Source of the DNA: Medicago truncatula
Lineage: Eukaryota; Streptophyta; Magnoliopsida; Fabales; Fabaceae
Assembly: GCF_003473485.1 (NCBI RefSeq)
Contig: NC_053043.1
Location: 8,132,001 to 8,196,000 of the forward strand
DNA length: 64,000 nucleotides
Direction: 5' to 3'
Both the position numbers and the translations under genes were made by a program. Positions within the stretch are counted from its first letter, which is position 1; every line of letters begins with the position of its first letter. Below are positions 1 to 11,785 of this stretch, one piece after another. A model generated the notes under the pieces. That model did not search any database, was not told the origin of the DNA, and was given only the letters and a program-made list of their open reading frames with translations.

Positions 1-1606
1 GAATGAGAGAAACTATTTAAAGGGGAAATTGTGTCAAAAGTTGACTATAAACCATCTCTCTTCGGAATAACCCTTTTATGTACCTAGGCCTGCCTATCGA
101 TGGTAATCCGGGGAGACTTCAGTTTTGGGAACCAATCGTGAATCGTATTAAATCTAGATTGTCGGGTTGGAATAGCAGATTTCTCTCTTTCGGTGGCCGT
201 TTGATCATTCTCAAATCAGTTCTGACTTCTTTGTCTGTCTATGCTTTTTCCTTCTTCAAAGCTCCATCAGGTATAATCTCTTCCATTGAATCTTTATTGA
301 ATAATTTTTTTTGGGGTGGGAGTGAGGATTTTAGAAAAATTTATTGGATAGGTTGGAATACCTTGTGTTCTAAAAAGGAGCATGGAGGTTTGGGGGTCAG
401 GAAGTTGAAGAAGTTTAATGTTGCTTTACTAGGTAAATGATGTTGGAGGTTGTTAGTTGATAGAGAAGGGTTGTGGTATCATGTTTTAGTCGCCCGTTAG
501 GAGTGGTTCTTCGTGGTGGCGGGAGGTAGGTAGAATTCTTGATGGTGACGGTGACGTAGGTGGTGGGTGGTTTGGTGATAGTGTTAGGCGGAGGGTGGGT
601 GATGGTGCAGCAACTTTGTTCTAGTCGCATAGGTGGATTGGCGGTTCCCTGCTCAGTGTGGGGTTTCCCCGCTTGTTTGACTTATCTGAGAACAAAACCA
701 TTACAGTGGCTACTTTGTTCTCTATGGGTCTGGAGCAGGGTGGGGAGGGGTGGAGTTGGCGGCGTAGGTTGTGGGCGTGGGAGGAGGCTATGCTAGAGGA
801 GTGTAGGGCGCTACTATTTGATATCTCTTTGGTTCCTAATGTTTCAGATATATGGGAGTGGCTGTCTGATACTGATGTGGGGTACTCCGTGAGAGGTGCC
901 TATGATTTGTTATCTGACGGTGATGTTTCTCATATGGGCATACCTTTTGAGTTGGTGTGGCATCATCAAGTTCCTTTGAAGGTCTCAGTTTTTGCTTGGA
1001 GGCTTATTCGGGATCGACTACCAACGAAAGCTAATCTGACTATTCGTGGTGTTATTCCTGCAGATGATATCTTTTGTGTTTCAGGGTGTGGTCACGTGGA
1101 GACGGCCGAACACTTATTTTTATCGTCTTCTACGTTTGCATCTTTGTGGCAACAGGTGCGCGATTGGATTGATTTTCTTGGGGTGGACTCTAATATTATT
1201 GCATATCATTTGGTGCAGTTTACTCATATGGCAGGTGTTGGTAAAGTTAAAAGTTCATTCATGCGGCTTATTTGACTTTTGTGTTCTTGGGTTATATGGA
1301 ATGAACGTAACAACCGTTTGTTCAATAATACTGTTACTACTGCTCCTCACTTGTTAGATAAGGTCAAATTGTTATCTTTAGGGTGGCTGAAAGTTAAAAA
1401 GACAATGTTTGTTTTTGGTACGCAGAGGTGGTGGTCAAGCCCGTTAGATTGTCTAGGCATTGGCTAACCTGTGTTTTCTCTGTTTTAGTATATTTCTGAC
1501 ATCTTGTAACTTTTTAATGGTCTCCTAAGCACACCTTGTGTTTGAGAATTGCTGATTATTGTGATTATATAATTTTATTTTGATTTCTTCTAAAAAAAAA
1601 AAAAAA
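1..1606 (+). mobile_element. 3' part of an L1-type LINE, cut by the window edge
   Basis: The element enters from the left edge and ends in a run of 14 or so A at about 1592-1606, the 3' poly(A) tail of a non-LTR retrotransposon on the plus strand. The coding part (78-1467) is the C-terminal end of ORF2, and about 120 bp of 3' untranslated sequence lies between the ORF2 stop and the tail. The 5' end is outside the window, so the target-site duplication cannot be checked. Confidence 0.9.
78..1467 (+). pseudogene. LINE ORF2 C-terminal pseudogene (reverse transcriptase end and zf-RVT)
   Basis: The frame at 78-440 reads the end of a plant LINE reverse transcriptase (GGRLIILKSVLTSL, NNFFWGG, EHGGLGVRKLKKFN). 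The frame from 622 reads on through the zinc-binding zf-RVT region (VPLKVSVFAWRLIRDRLPT, CGHVETAEHLF) to the stop at 1465-1467 after WWSSPLDCLGIG. It is broken by TGA at 438-440, TAG at 622-624 and TGA at 1273-1275, and by at least one frameshift between 440 and 622. At each stop the family normally has tryptophan, so all three look like TGG turned into TGA or TAG by G-to-A change. The product would have been the element's own retrotransposition protein; no function remains. Confidence 0.9.
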
Positions 1607-2394
1607 ACTAAGAAAGAGAGGAGGTTTTTGATATTATTAATGTCATTACTAAATTAGGTGGTATCCAAAGACTAATTTGCTTTTTTCAGTACAAGACTAA
1701 TTGTTTATTTACTCCTAGTAAAAAAATAATGTTTATTTACTTAAACTAAATTCAACTTATTTCTTCTTCTAAAATCCTTTATTTATGTTTTATGATGGTA
1801 GAAGACCAGAATTGTGATTTGTCCTTTTTTGCTCCCGCACTATTAACAGCACAGTAAAAAACAAAACAAAACAAAACCAGCAAAATCCTTGTCATGTGTT
1901 TAAGTGGTAGGCATGACATGAGATTAAAGTCTTAAAATGGAAAGTCCCATTTAAGATTCACATGTTTCATTTGGGTTCATTTCCATTCACCTGCCTCAAA
2001 ATTAACGAGTTATTATCCCACACACACCACCACAGTGACGTGCCATTAACGACAAAACTTTATATTATAATCAACTTTCATTTCATTTTTTAATCTCATC
2101 TGTCGTCATTACCTAAATAAATTTACAGTCCCAATATTTTAATTTCTATTCATTTACCCCATGGTGCACAGTAAACCAGAACAATCGAGAGTGATTGAAT
2201 GAGATGACACGAGTCTCTGTTAATTTAATCAAAATATTATATTCATATGTATAAAGATGATATACTAATTATTTAAACCTATAAAAATCGAGAGATTAAT
2301 TTTTGTAGTTACGCGTATATGATATCTGATACATCGACAATATAAATTCAGACAAAATGAACACCAAACTCAAATTCAAATGAAATTCCAACAT
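1607..2394. other. AT-rich intergenic DNA upstream of the S40 gene
   Basis: No coding region or clear repeat is seen. The right end is the likely promoter of the S40 gene. Confidence 0.6.
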
Positions 2395-2402
2395 TATATA
2401 TA
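2395..2402 (+). promoter_or_regulatory. TATA box of the S40 gene
   Basis: TATATATA stands about 175 bp upstream of the ATG at 2575, followed by a purine-rich stretch, which suits a start of transcription near 2430 and a 5' leader of about 145 nt. This is inferred from position and motif only. Confidence 0.5.
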
Positions 2403-2574
2403 GAGAGCAAGTTCTAGCCATTTTTTCCTCAGCTCAAGCTCAAGAGCAATGGACTCATAACATTAGTAGTAGAAAAAATATTAAAAACTTGTGAATATTT
2501 ATTTTTTTCTTTTTCTTAATAAAATCTCATAATTTCAATTTCCACGGCGGCACAACCTACTTCGGCCGCCGTAT

Positions 2575-3231
2575 ATGGCGAAAGGTCGGAAATTAACAAC
2601 CAGCCGGAGTGAACGTTTCTTAGGAACATACGGTTACTCTCACAACCAAAGTTCCGCCGCCGCAGCCGATCCATCGGAGCTCCGGGAAGAGGATATCTGG
2701 TCCACAGATGTTGGTTCCGGTGAAGTTGACTTGAATTTCTCCGATGAGTGGGAATCACCAAACGCTGAAACCGTTGAGATAATCGGCGGTGGTTCTGGCT
2801 CATCGTATCGGAACCGGCATCGGATTACTCAAAACAGCGATGAACACCGTCAATTAGGTGGTTTATCACTTGCGTTCGAAGATCCAGTGAATTCCTCCAC
2901 GGTGGCGACGGCGAGGATTGTGCATCAGTTTCGTGCACACGACGGCGTTGCGTCTTCGCCTTCGGCACGTGGACGGCACATGGCGACATCGTTGCCGGTG
3001 AACGTGCCGGATTGGAGTAAGATACTCCGAGTTGACTCGGTTGAGTCGTTACACGACGATAGTTTCGACGACGATGATGAATCGGAGATGGTTCCGCCGC
3101 ATGAATATTTGGCGCGTAGCCGTAAGAATGCAGCGAAATCGGTTTTCGAAGGTGTGGGTCGAACTTTGAAGGGTCGTGATTTGAGCCGGGTTCGTGATGC
3201 TGTTTGGAGTCAGACCGGGTTCGATGGTTGA
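2575..3231 (+). CDS. senescence regulator S40-like protein (DUF584)
   Basis: An intact, intronless frame of 218 residues. The C-terminal half carries the family signature in order: MATSLPVNVPDWSKIL, an acidic stretch (DDSFDDDDESE), MVPPHEYLAR, and a basic end with VGRTLKGRDLSRVRDAVW. The N-terminal part starts MAKGRKLTTSRSERFLG and has the E-E-D-I-W motif typical of these proteins (about residue 40). S40/DUF584 proteins are small plant-specific, mostly nuclear proteins linked to leaf senescence and stress hormones; that role is from the family, not seen here. The length and lack of an intron fit the family. Codon use is GC-richer than the surroundings, as expected for a real exon. A TATA box lies about 175 bp upstream. 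No close gene neighbour suggests a shared function. Confidence 0.92.
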   Translation: MAKGRKLTTSRSERFLGTYGYSHNQSSAAAADPSELREEDIWSTDVGSGEVDLNFSDEWESPNAETVEIIGGGSGSSYRNRHRITQNSDEHRQLGGLSLAFEDPVNSSTVATARIVHQFRAHDGVASSPSARGRHMATSLPVNVPDWSKILRVDSVESLHDDSFDDDDESEMVPPHEYLARSRKNAAKSVFEGVGRTLKGRDLSRVRDAVWSQTGFDG

Positions 3232-4170
3232 AACTTGAATATCCGGTTCAGGTGGTGGTTTTTGATTGTTTAAAATGGTTCTTGTTTATGTATTTGTAAT
3301 TTTAGTTAATTAATGTTATTGTTATTATTGTGGTTAATTAATTAATTGTTAATCAGATTCCACTTGGTGGTTGTTTGATTAATATAAATTTGTTTAATTA
3401 TGATTAGAAATGGTGGTTTATGGGCAATGATTCGGTTGGGTGGACTTGGGTGATTAGAGTCCAACTCAGTGGCCAGTGAGCCTAATTAAGCAGCAAGCAA
3501 GTGCTAAACTGCTAATTAGCATGTAATAATAATTGAAATGGAATTGTAATTTATGATCAAGGTCATTGTCTCATATGCTTAAGGTCACTTCAAGTTTGAT
3601 TTTGGATAATGATTTAATTCAGGTGATTTTGGATAATCAATGTTGATCTTGGATAATTAGCTATTTATTGTTAATTAGTGAAAGGGAGAGCTATATATTC
3701 CATACATATAAGACATGATATCATGATGAAGATGATGAATCCCACAACAGAAAGACATTACTAGGTTTCTTTGCAATTTGCACCAAACCTAGTTAATTTT
3801 TAATTATTAATATTTTTTTATCAAGATAATATTGTAAGCAGTTAGACACAAAAGACAAAAGGAAATTTATGATTAAATTATTAATAATTTTTAGAGGTGA
3901 TTTAATGATTAAGAATAGGTTTGTGAAAACTACCAACAAAGTGGTTTTGACAAGAATGAGACAAGCAATACGGTCTTCTTGTAAAGAGTAAGGACAGTTT
4001 GGTTAGTTGGTTCTTTGTGAAAGTAATGAGAATCACACAAATTGTTGATCATTCCTTTTTTAAACAAGGTCCCATTTTATCAAGAGAAAGAAAATATCAA
4101 GTTGTGTTTTTAACATATGGGTGCTCTTATTCTCCTCTTTTACAGAATAGTACTCGTTTTGTATAGCGCG
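3232..4170. other. 3' flank of the S40 gene, no gene seen
   Basis: AT-rich sequence holding the presumed 3' UTR of the S40 gene. I see no conserved coding region. Confidence 0.6.
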
Positions 4171-4435
4171 TATATGGCAGAATTGTGAGGTGTATTTGAG
4201 GGACTGAATTATGGTCGAAGGTTGGGATTTGCAACTATGGAGGTTAACGTTGACTCTTTACTGGTGGCTCTCCAAAGGTGGCAGGGGTAGCCCGTGTGGT
4301 AGTTTGCTTGTTAAGAAGACTCGACGTCTCTTAGAGTTAGAGTGGGAGGTTGTATTTCAGCACTCTTATCGAAAGATAAATCAATGTGCATATGTTTTAG
4401 CGAACCTTGTTTCCTCCGTAGATTCAAATGTGATT
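4171..4435 (+). pseudogene. RNase H-like fragment of a LINE
   Basis: Two short pieces of a plant LINE RNase H (RVT_3) domain are readable in different frames. The first, from 4177, contains AEL-stop-GVFEGLNYGRRLGF and EVNVDSLLVAL, with the catalytic-type E and D. The second, to about 4430, is WEVVFQHSYRKINQCAYVLANL. A TGA stands where the family has W (AELWG), and at least one frameshift separates the pieces. The sequence downstream is T-rich with a partly duplicated tail around 4450-4545. It is a short relic with no function. Confidence 0.75.
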
Positions 4436-4547
4436 TTTTTTTTTTTTTTGTTACATATCCATCTTAATTTGGACATTTTTTAGAAGTTGGTGTGTTGGAG
4501 AGAATGACCCCATGATATTTTTTTTTTTACGTGTCCGTCTTAATTTA

Positions 4548-5466
4548 GGTTCTGTTTGATAAAAATAGTGGATGATCGATAAACTAGCTGATAACTGATA
4601 GCTTATAGTTGATCGCTTATAGCTGATGACTGGTAGCTGATAAGTTACTTGAAGTGTTTGGTAAAATTAGCGGTTCAATTAGTTGATGGATGTAAAATTT
4701 CATAAAAGGATATTTTTAATTCATAATAAAGTTTATATCAATTAATGTTTAAAGTATTTAAAAATTAAAAATTGTTAATTTAATATTATTATTAAATTAA
4801 TTTTTAATTCCTAAATGTTATTTTATATTTATTTTCATTTGCCTAAAAAAATTAGATATAAAGTGTAAAAAAATTTAAACGTAACAATAAATAAAATATA
4901 GTTTGTACAAATATATATATATATATATATAGTGAAGGTAAACATAACGTTCTTATTTTTTTTTTGGTGAAAATTATTGTCCTTGTTCTTATTCTCTACA
5001 ATTTTGATATATATCACACAAAAATAACGTGTCATTTCGCAAAAAAAAAGGTGACATTAAATATTGAAATAGTTCCACAAAAAAACGTAACAATTGTAAT
5101 GAAAAAAAAACTTAAACGTAACGCTAAAAAAAAATCTTTTTCTATTAGAAAAAAAAAGGATCTTTCATTCATAAAAAAAAAAATAGCATTCATATTTAAA
5201 ACATATGTATTTTAATTTATAATATAATAAACGATTAAGGGTAAAAAATGGAATTTAGTTAGAATAATAAGGGTAAAACTGAAATTAAAAGTGAGAAGCT
5301 ATAAACTATAAGCTCAAACGCTACTTAGAATAGCTTCTGAAAAATAGCTTATAAGCTCGTGAAATAAGTTATAAGCTCATGGTGAAAAAGTGTTACCAAA
5401 CAAAGTTTTTTTTGTCAAACGAGTTTATAAGCTAGAAGCTCTTTTTTGGATGTTACCAACAGACCC
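4548..5466. mobile_element. Tourist-like (PIF/Harbinger) non-autonomous element
   Basis: The left end GGTTCTGTTTGATAA pairs with the inverted right end (GGGTCTGTTGGTAAC). The element is flanked on both sides by TTA (4545-4547 and 5467-5469), the 3-bp target-site duplication of PIF/Harbinger elements. Arms near both ends contain many AGCTTATAAGCT-like motifs. The interior is AT-rich, with a short (TA)n run near 4911-4931 and no transposase, so it would depend on enzyme made elsewhere. The 3-bp duplication is short and could match by chance; the matching ends are the stronger evidence. Confidence 0.75.
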
Positions 5467-5632
5467 TTAGACATTTGTTGGAGATAACTATCCATTGTCT
5501 AGTAGTAATGTAGTCTCTCACTCTCGCTCTCTCTTCTCATGCCATTGGCCCTCTCCATAACAAAAAAAAAATTGTAATTGATTTTATTTTACAAAAAAAT
5601 AGCACTCGTTTTTTACTTCTTGGTAAGGGAAA

Positions 5633-7430
5633 CCTTTTTTTTTTTTTTTGAGCAAAGGCAAACTTAGGCCATTTCATTAATGATTAAAGAGTACAAGTAA
5701 TCGGGTACATCATATAAAACATTGGGGCTAGGGTGGGATAAGGAAGCTCTTGCTATTGAATGAGCAACCTTATTTGCTTGCCGCCTAACATGATTCACAA
5801 CAAAACCAGTGTGAGATGATAACAAATCCTTACACTTAGAGATAATGTCTCCAAGCTCATTTTGAGGCACTTGATGGGAGTTCACTATGTCAACAATAGT
5901 TTTGCAATCAGACTCAAAAATGACAGAGGGCATGTCATTATCTAAGGCAAATTTCATGGCCTCAAATAAGCCCCAAGCTTCAGCTTCAGCAGGGAGTAAA
6001 TTGCAGTGAGTAAAATTCGACATACCGGACACAAAATGACCTGTTGAATTGCGAAAGCAAAAGCCATAACCTACTGCTGAGATGTTGTTAAACAATGCAC
6101 AGTCAACATTGCATTTTAAGTGCGAGGGTGGAGGCTTGGACCAAGAGACGTGTGCTGCATAATCTGACCATGGTGTTTGTGTTATTGCATATACTGCCAT
6201 TCGCTGAGTGAGTCTTTCGCTCTTTGAACAAAGATTGAGGGGGGCGAGTTAGAATTCTCCCAAAGCTTAGAGTTACGATTCTTCCACAAACTCCAAAGAA
6301 TCATTGACGCTATAAACTATTTTTCGGTATTCAGCCTGTCAAAGAAATGGAATAAGAGCGTAGAAAAATCATTAGCGGTGGGAAGCATATTTTGGATAGT
6401 GTCATCCAGTTGCAGCAGCTCCCAACAAGCAACAGCTTTAGCGCACACAAAGAAGAGGTGTGTATGCGTTTCAGCCGAGACATCGCAATGCACACACGAT
6501 TCAGAACAAGGAATCCCCTTTTGGATTAAGCGCGATCGAGTGGGGAGGCAATTATGAGATGCACGCCAAAGGAAAGATCGAACTTTAGGAGGGACTTTTT
6601 GCTTCCATATAATGTCCCAGTTCTGACCCGGAACAGCAGTTTCCGTCACATTTGCTGCAAGAGATATACAATGAGAATATGCCGATTTAACGGAGTAGGA
6701 ACCGTCAACCGTAAATTGCCAAACATAAGAATCAACAAGATTTCTGTTCCGAAGGGGAATAGCAAGAATTGTTGCAGCATCATTGTAATTGAAGATAGCA
6801 TGAACAAGAACATTGTTCCATGAGATCCGGTCTGGATTGAGTAAATTCTGGACAAGTAGCTCACCCATGAAAGGAGGAGGAATAGTGGAGGGTCTGAGTG
6901 TCGGGAGAGAACGAATCCAAGGAGCGTTCCAAACGTTGATATGAGATCCATCGCCAATCCTCCATCTATACCCCAATTTAATAAGGTCTTGAGAACTCCA
7001 TATGCTCCTCCAAGTATAGCTTGGATTGTGACCAATATTGGCTACCAAGAAATCCCGACGAGGGAAATATTTAGCTTTGAGAATGCGAGTGAGTAAGGAG
7101 CTGGGCTCTGTGAGGAGTTTCCAACCTTGTTTACCGAGCATGGAAAGATTAAAGGCTTCCATATCACGAAATCCGAGACCACCACGAGTTTTATGCAATG
7201 ATAATTTATCCCATCTCATCCAATTTATTCCCCGACTGCCGTTCCTTTTTGAACCCCAGTAAAAAGAAGTCATGGTTCTTTCTATTCTTCACATAAAGAG
7301 GTGGGGATGAGAAAAGCTCCCATACAATAAGAAGGAATTGCTTGAGCAACAGATTTGATGAGCACCTCTTTACCAGCTCTAGAAAGAGATTTAGCACTTC
7401 AGGTTTGGCATTTTTTTCCTTATTCGATCT
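5633..7430 (-). mobile_element. 5'-truncated L1-type LINE with target-site duplication
   Basis: A minus-strand LINE whose poly(A) tail is the T run at about 5635-5650. It is flanked by the 13-bp direct repeat TTGGTAAGGGAAA at 5620-5632 and 7431-7443, which sets both borders and shows a 5'-truncated insertion of about 1.8 kb. The content is the end of the reverse transcriptase, the zf-RVT region and an RNase H domain. Confidence 0.92.
5664..7400 (-). pseudogene. LINE ORF2 pseudogene: RT end, zf-RVT, RNase H
   Basis: Read from right to left. About 7273-7400 is the RT end in a shifted frame (motifs SRAGKE and IPTSLC). 6317-7273 is a 318-residue open frame with MTSFYWGSKR, GGLGFRDMEAFNLSMLGKQGW and the zf-RVT block (KVPPKVRSFLWRASHNCLPT, CVHC, HLFF). 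5664-6200 is an RNase H-like domain with CNVDCA, AEAEAWGL and FESDCKTIV supplying the catalytic D, E and D; the fourth position reads H in KVAHSIA, common in plant copies. A TAG after NTEK (about 6314-6316) and frameshifts near 7273 and 6200 break the frame. It is a dead copy but the least decayed LINE in the window. Confidence 0.9.
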
Positions 7431-7443
7431 TTGGTAAGGGAAA

Positions 7444-8329
7444 ACTTATTAAGCAAGAGTGTTCAAATTTAAATCGGTTAAAAAAATTGTTAAATTATGC
7501 AAAATTGAATATTACCGTATGTTGTTGGATTTTTGTGTGAAAATCATTCAGAATAGATATTAGATTTATTTTTTAAAACTGAAACAAACAGAATGAACCA
7601 CAAACATATAATTTAATATCAATTTATTTATGTATTTATTACTATATGACATTGTGTTAATTTGCTATTCCAAACATAATCGGTCATTATTATTCAAAAA
7701 TATTTATTCTTAATATATTGTATGATATATTTTGCAACAAACATATGATGTTTTTGATATAATTTCTTTTAGAATTGTAATTTGGATAATCAAATACTTA
7801 TCCAAATTAAATTCCAATAAATCAGATTGGATTTTGTTTTGAGAAGCATTAAAACTGAACCGCGAGTATTTTGATTTTTAGACCGGATAGATATTTGTCT
7901 TTTGGACAAACTAAACCACACCGCAAATACAGTGTAAAAAATTATTAGATGTTTTTAATTTAATGAAGATTTCTATCGAATATCATTATATATTACAAAT
8001 GAATATATTGCACTTTGACCTTTAATATAAGTGTTGATGGAAGCCAAAAATAATTGAGGTCAGTTTAGTTTTTCCGATTACATTTTCTTTGCTTCAAGCG
8101 ATTAACGCAAAGGAAAAAACCTTGTCCCTCATTTGTGAGTTTCTTAACCTCTTCAGTAAAACGTTGAGCACAATTATTTTTGGGTTTAAGTCTCACTAAC
8201 AAATACATAAATAAAATTTGAAAGATAAACTGATAAAAAAAGGGTGAAATGATTTTGTTTAATTGATTGGATGTGGTAATTACAATGTATGAACATAGTG
8301 TTTATAATGTAATTGTTACATGTTAGCCA
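7444..8329. other. AT-rich intergenic DNA, no gene seen
   Basis: No coding similarity, inverted repeat or tandem repeat stands out. Confidence 0.5.
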
Positions 8330-10560
8330 AGCGATGTGGTCTACGGGGCTTAAACCTCCATTCGGGTAATTCGTGTCTTCTCACTCATTCCTCAAAGCAG
8401 TTATTGGCGTTGAGAGCAGGGATCATAGGTTTGTCGCGTCATTGTCCAGACATACTGGTTTCACTCAATTTTGATCACTTGATGATGTAACGTTTGAGGC
8501 TGACGAGGGCAGGGAGTGATCGCGGTGCATAAGCCATGACAATTAGTGTCTCCTGACAGCTTTTAGGCAAATTGAATCCTCATTAGAATGAGAGGGATCA
8601 TGAGATTGTGCAGGTATGGGTCTATAAGGTTGAAGGGAGACTTATAAGAATTGTTTGGTACTACCTATACCAACAAGATGCATCTTCTTTCTTGTAGCCC
8701 ATTTCATAAGAACTCCATAGATAAGCCTTCTTGACTTGGTTAAATTTTGGGATGAGTGACCTTCCAGAAAGTTTCTCGAAAAGTGTGTGATTGAGAACAA
8801 AACACGATGAAAAAACTTGTGTTTGTTTGTGGGATCAGTCGACAATCTTGAAAGTTATCTGGGCTGTTATAGACAACCAATGTTTAGATTTAGTGGCCTT
8901 TAGAAAGAATCAAGTTCCATGCTCAACTGTTCTAGCATCGTTTATCATTCACTTCATTAAAGGGTTCTCTCACATAATGATTTAATCGTCTATTTTCCGA
9001 GTTTAGCTAACATGATAATTATTTTTAGGCGGAAGAAATGCCTCCATGTATTGTATCATTGGTTGACCCTTAAGATATTATATGATGTGTCACAATTAAA
9101 GTGGTTGCGCATGAACAGTGTCATAATTACATTGTAAAGTAAGAGATTGGTTGTTATAACCTTATTTGGCTTGTGATAGGTCAAATGGTATTTCTTCTTG
9201 CACAATCCACGTAATCCAACGGTAACCTCAATCTTTTCAACTAACCAAGCGATTTATTTTTCTGATAATAATGGCATCGCTCTTTAAATGCTCCAACGTT
9301 GAGTTCCTTTCATTATTTTGTCTTCACTTCTTACTTTAGAAATCATGATTTTGTCTGACCTTATCCTTTTTATATGAAATCCAATCCTCCAGCCACAACT
9401 CCTCATGGGCCAATCTCCATGGTGGCCTACGTCAAGTTTAGGATATCATTACTCACTGATGTGCACCAGACCCACCGATGATGTGTTCGTAAAAACCCTT
9501 TTTTTTAAGTCTTTCCTGCCACTTTCCTGCAAATCGTTCAACATCAAGAATGTGCTGAAGTATTTCAAGTTTAAACCTTACTTGATGTAAGACTACATCT
9601 CCCATGGGGATTTTACGATATAATCATGCTTTCAAAAACAGAACATTTGTATATTTTTATATCATGTTGGTATGTACATTCCAATCTATTTCTATCACCG
9701 GGGTTGAAGGCCTTAGTGTTCCATGATACATGCACCCTCCTCTTTGATTTCGTCCTTCGAAAACTGATGTAGACATCAGAATTTTTTTACCAATAATGAT
9801 GGTGTTTTTTGCGAGGTTATGGGAGTCTAGCACATCAAATTTCTGCTTTATTGGTTTAGCAAATACTTCATTTGTACCGGCTCAGTCCAGCGAGATTTAG
9901 AAATACATTTGTATTTTACCCTACTTCATTCGAGCTAGAGGATATCTTAATGTTATTTCCTCCTTGTCAATGTTTACCACCACATGCATTATCTTCTCAA
10001 TCGACATAAAAAGAAGCAAGTAAATAGAAGATGTGAATGGAACTTTATGATTTTCCCTCGCTCTGAATTCGCCTATATTGTCTGCATTTGTTGTCCTCTT
10101 AGTGAGATATGGCTCGTATTGAGGGTGTGACTTTCAAAAAAGTCCCTCGTATCTTTTCCCAACGTTTCTCATGGTGGAGCTTTTGGAGCTTCCAATCAAC
10201 TAATTACCATAACCTAGATCTCAACCGATTTGATCCTTTTTCTAATAATAAAAGGTCATCCCTCATGGACTTCTTATGTTAGGAGGGATGATTTGATCTT
10301 TACTTCCCTGGCAAAGTTTAACAAAATATGTTCATGTGTTTTGACGACGAGGGACTTGCTTTGGAGCATAAAACCCAATAGTCGATTTAATCCAACTTCA
10401 GCCGTGTATTACAATCTTTAATGTATTTCCCGCCAATTTAGTCTTTATTATCACATCTCATTGAGCTATCCCGATTGTATTCCAAAAGACGATTGAAGGT
10501 TGCTTGCCTCGACTGGAATCTCTCAAGTCCATTTGACGGGTTTAGATAGGATTCGTGCCT
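8330..10560. other. unclassified region, possibly an old retroelement relic
   Basis: Base composition is more balanced than in the flanks, which often marks old coding or LTR-element sequence. Only short open frames exist; the longest minus-strand one (8642-8845, 67 residues, ending RKKMHLVGIGSTKQFL) is protein-like but I do not recognise it. No LTR pair, primer site or polymerase motif was found. One part (9078-9237) recurs at 12362-12519. Confidence 0.35.
9078..9237. repeat. dispersed direct repeat, copy 1
   Basis: About 160 bp matching 12362-12519 in the same orientation at roughly 85-90 percent. Shared blocks include AATTAAAGTGGTTG and GTTATAACCTTATTT. No coding content or terminal motif is evident. 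It is probably a transposon piece. Confidence 0.8.
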
Positions 10561-11293
10561 TTCCTATAGTGTTTTATTTAATTGTGATATATTTGAAAAG
10601 GTGTATAACTTGATACTGCAAAATAAATATATTGTGAAGCGTAACAACAAACATGTTAGTGCCTTCTTTATTTTTGTGCTTATCCTTAAATTTTTCTTTT
10701 CACGACGTTGGCGTGTGATATCATCATCTTATATACCAATTTCGTAAAGGACACACTACGTGTTTTTAAATAGAGTATTGATGTCTGAGACTAAAAATAA
10801 AACATCTAACTTTACAGTGAGAGAAGACAAACAAAATCATGTGACTAAAATCAAAAGTTGTTATGTTTACATGGACTAATTACTAATTTAAACAAATTTT
10901 TTGTAATTTGAGAGTATCGTTATTAGAAAGTAAAAATTATCTAAAAGTAATATATTTAAGGATATTTCAGTCTAACTAAAACTTTTGGGGGTGAGAAGAA
11001 TAGATGCATGGGTATTATAAATCATTTTCATTTTAATTAAATACAAAAAATAGTGGACGGAGACTTTTGCTTTGGCCCAGCACTGTTTTGAATGACAAAG
11101 TGCTCAGCCCAACTTCTTTAAAGCCCAAAAGGTTTGAAAAGAATGGAAAACTCTCAATGATACCCCCCAACTAGTCTTTACACGTCACATTTCATATAAA
11201 TCTCATAAAATTAAATCTGAAAAATTTCAAATTAAATCTAATATTTCGTATATTTTGATGAATAATATTCAATTTATCCTATAATATGGAGTA
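10561..11293. other. AT-rich intergenic DNA, no gene seen
   Basis: Nothing supportable beyond low-complexity AT-rich sequence. Confidence 0.5.
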
Positions 11294-11785
11294 GGGTTAA
11301 ATATGATTTTGATCCTTATAAATATACAAACTTTTCATTTTAATCTCTCTAAAAAATTTCTTCAACTTTTAGTCCAAATAAAGTTTTCGATCACTAATTT
11401 TGGTCCCAATTTTGAAGTTAATTTTTGTATTTTTTTAATCAAATTGTGCAGAAATGTGTATAATATTGTAAAAATCTTTTTTAAAAAATAGAATTTTTTA
11501 ACAAACATAAATTAAATATGATTTGTTAACCGTCAAAAATAAAAAAATTCATACTTAATTCAAGTTTTGTTAAAGAAATTCTATTTTTTTAAGAGATTCT
11601 TATAATATTATAAATTTTATTGCAAAATTTTATTCAAAAATATGAATTATACATATGAGTTTGCTTTAAAGGAGAGACTAAACGTGAAGATGAAAATTTT
11701 TTGGAGGTCTAAAAGTTAAAGAAATTTTTGAGAGGATAAAACGAAAAATTAAAATATTTATAAAGATCAAAAACATATTTAACCC
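11294..11785. mobile_element. MITE with GGGTTAAAT-type terminal inverted repeats
   Basis: The left end GGGTTAAATATGATTTTGAT pairs with the inverted right end (GGGTTAAATATGTTTTTGAT). The inverted match extends through motifs like AAATTTCTTCAACTTTTAG well inside. The 9-bp flanks TATGGAGTA and TATTAAATA agree at 6 of 9 positions, consistent with an aged Mutator-type duplication. Same family as the element at 29302-29754. No transposase. Confidence 0.8.

Noticed and set aside
2516-2803. Minus-strand frame opposite the S40 gene
   Set aside because: Antisense shadow of a GC-rich exon with no independent support.
4545-5474. hAT assignment for the 919-bp element
   Set aside because: No 8-bp duplication fits. 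A TTA duplication with GGGTCTGTT-type ends fits PIF/Harbinger better.
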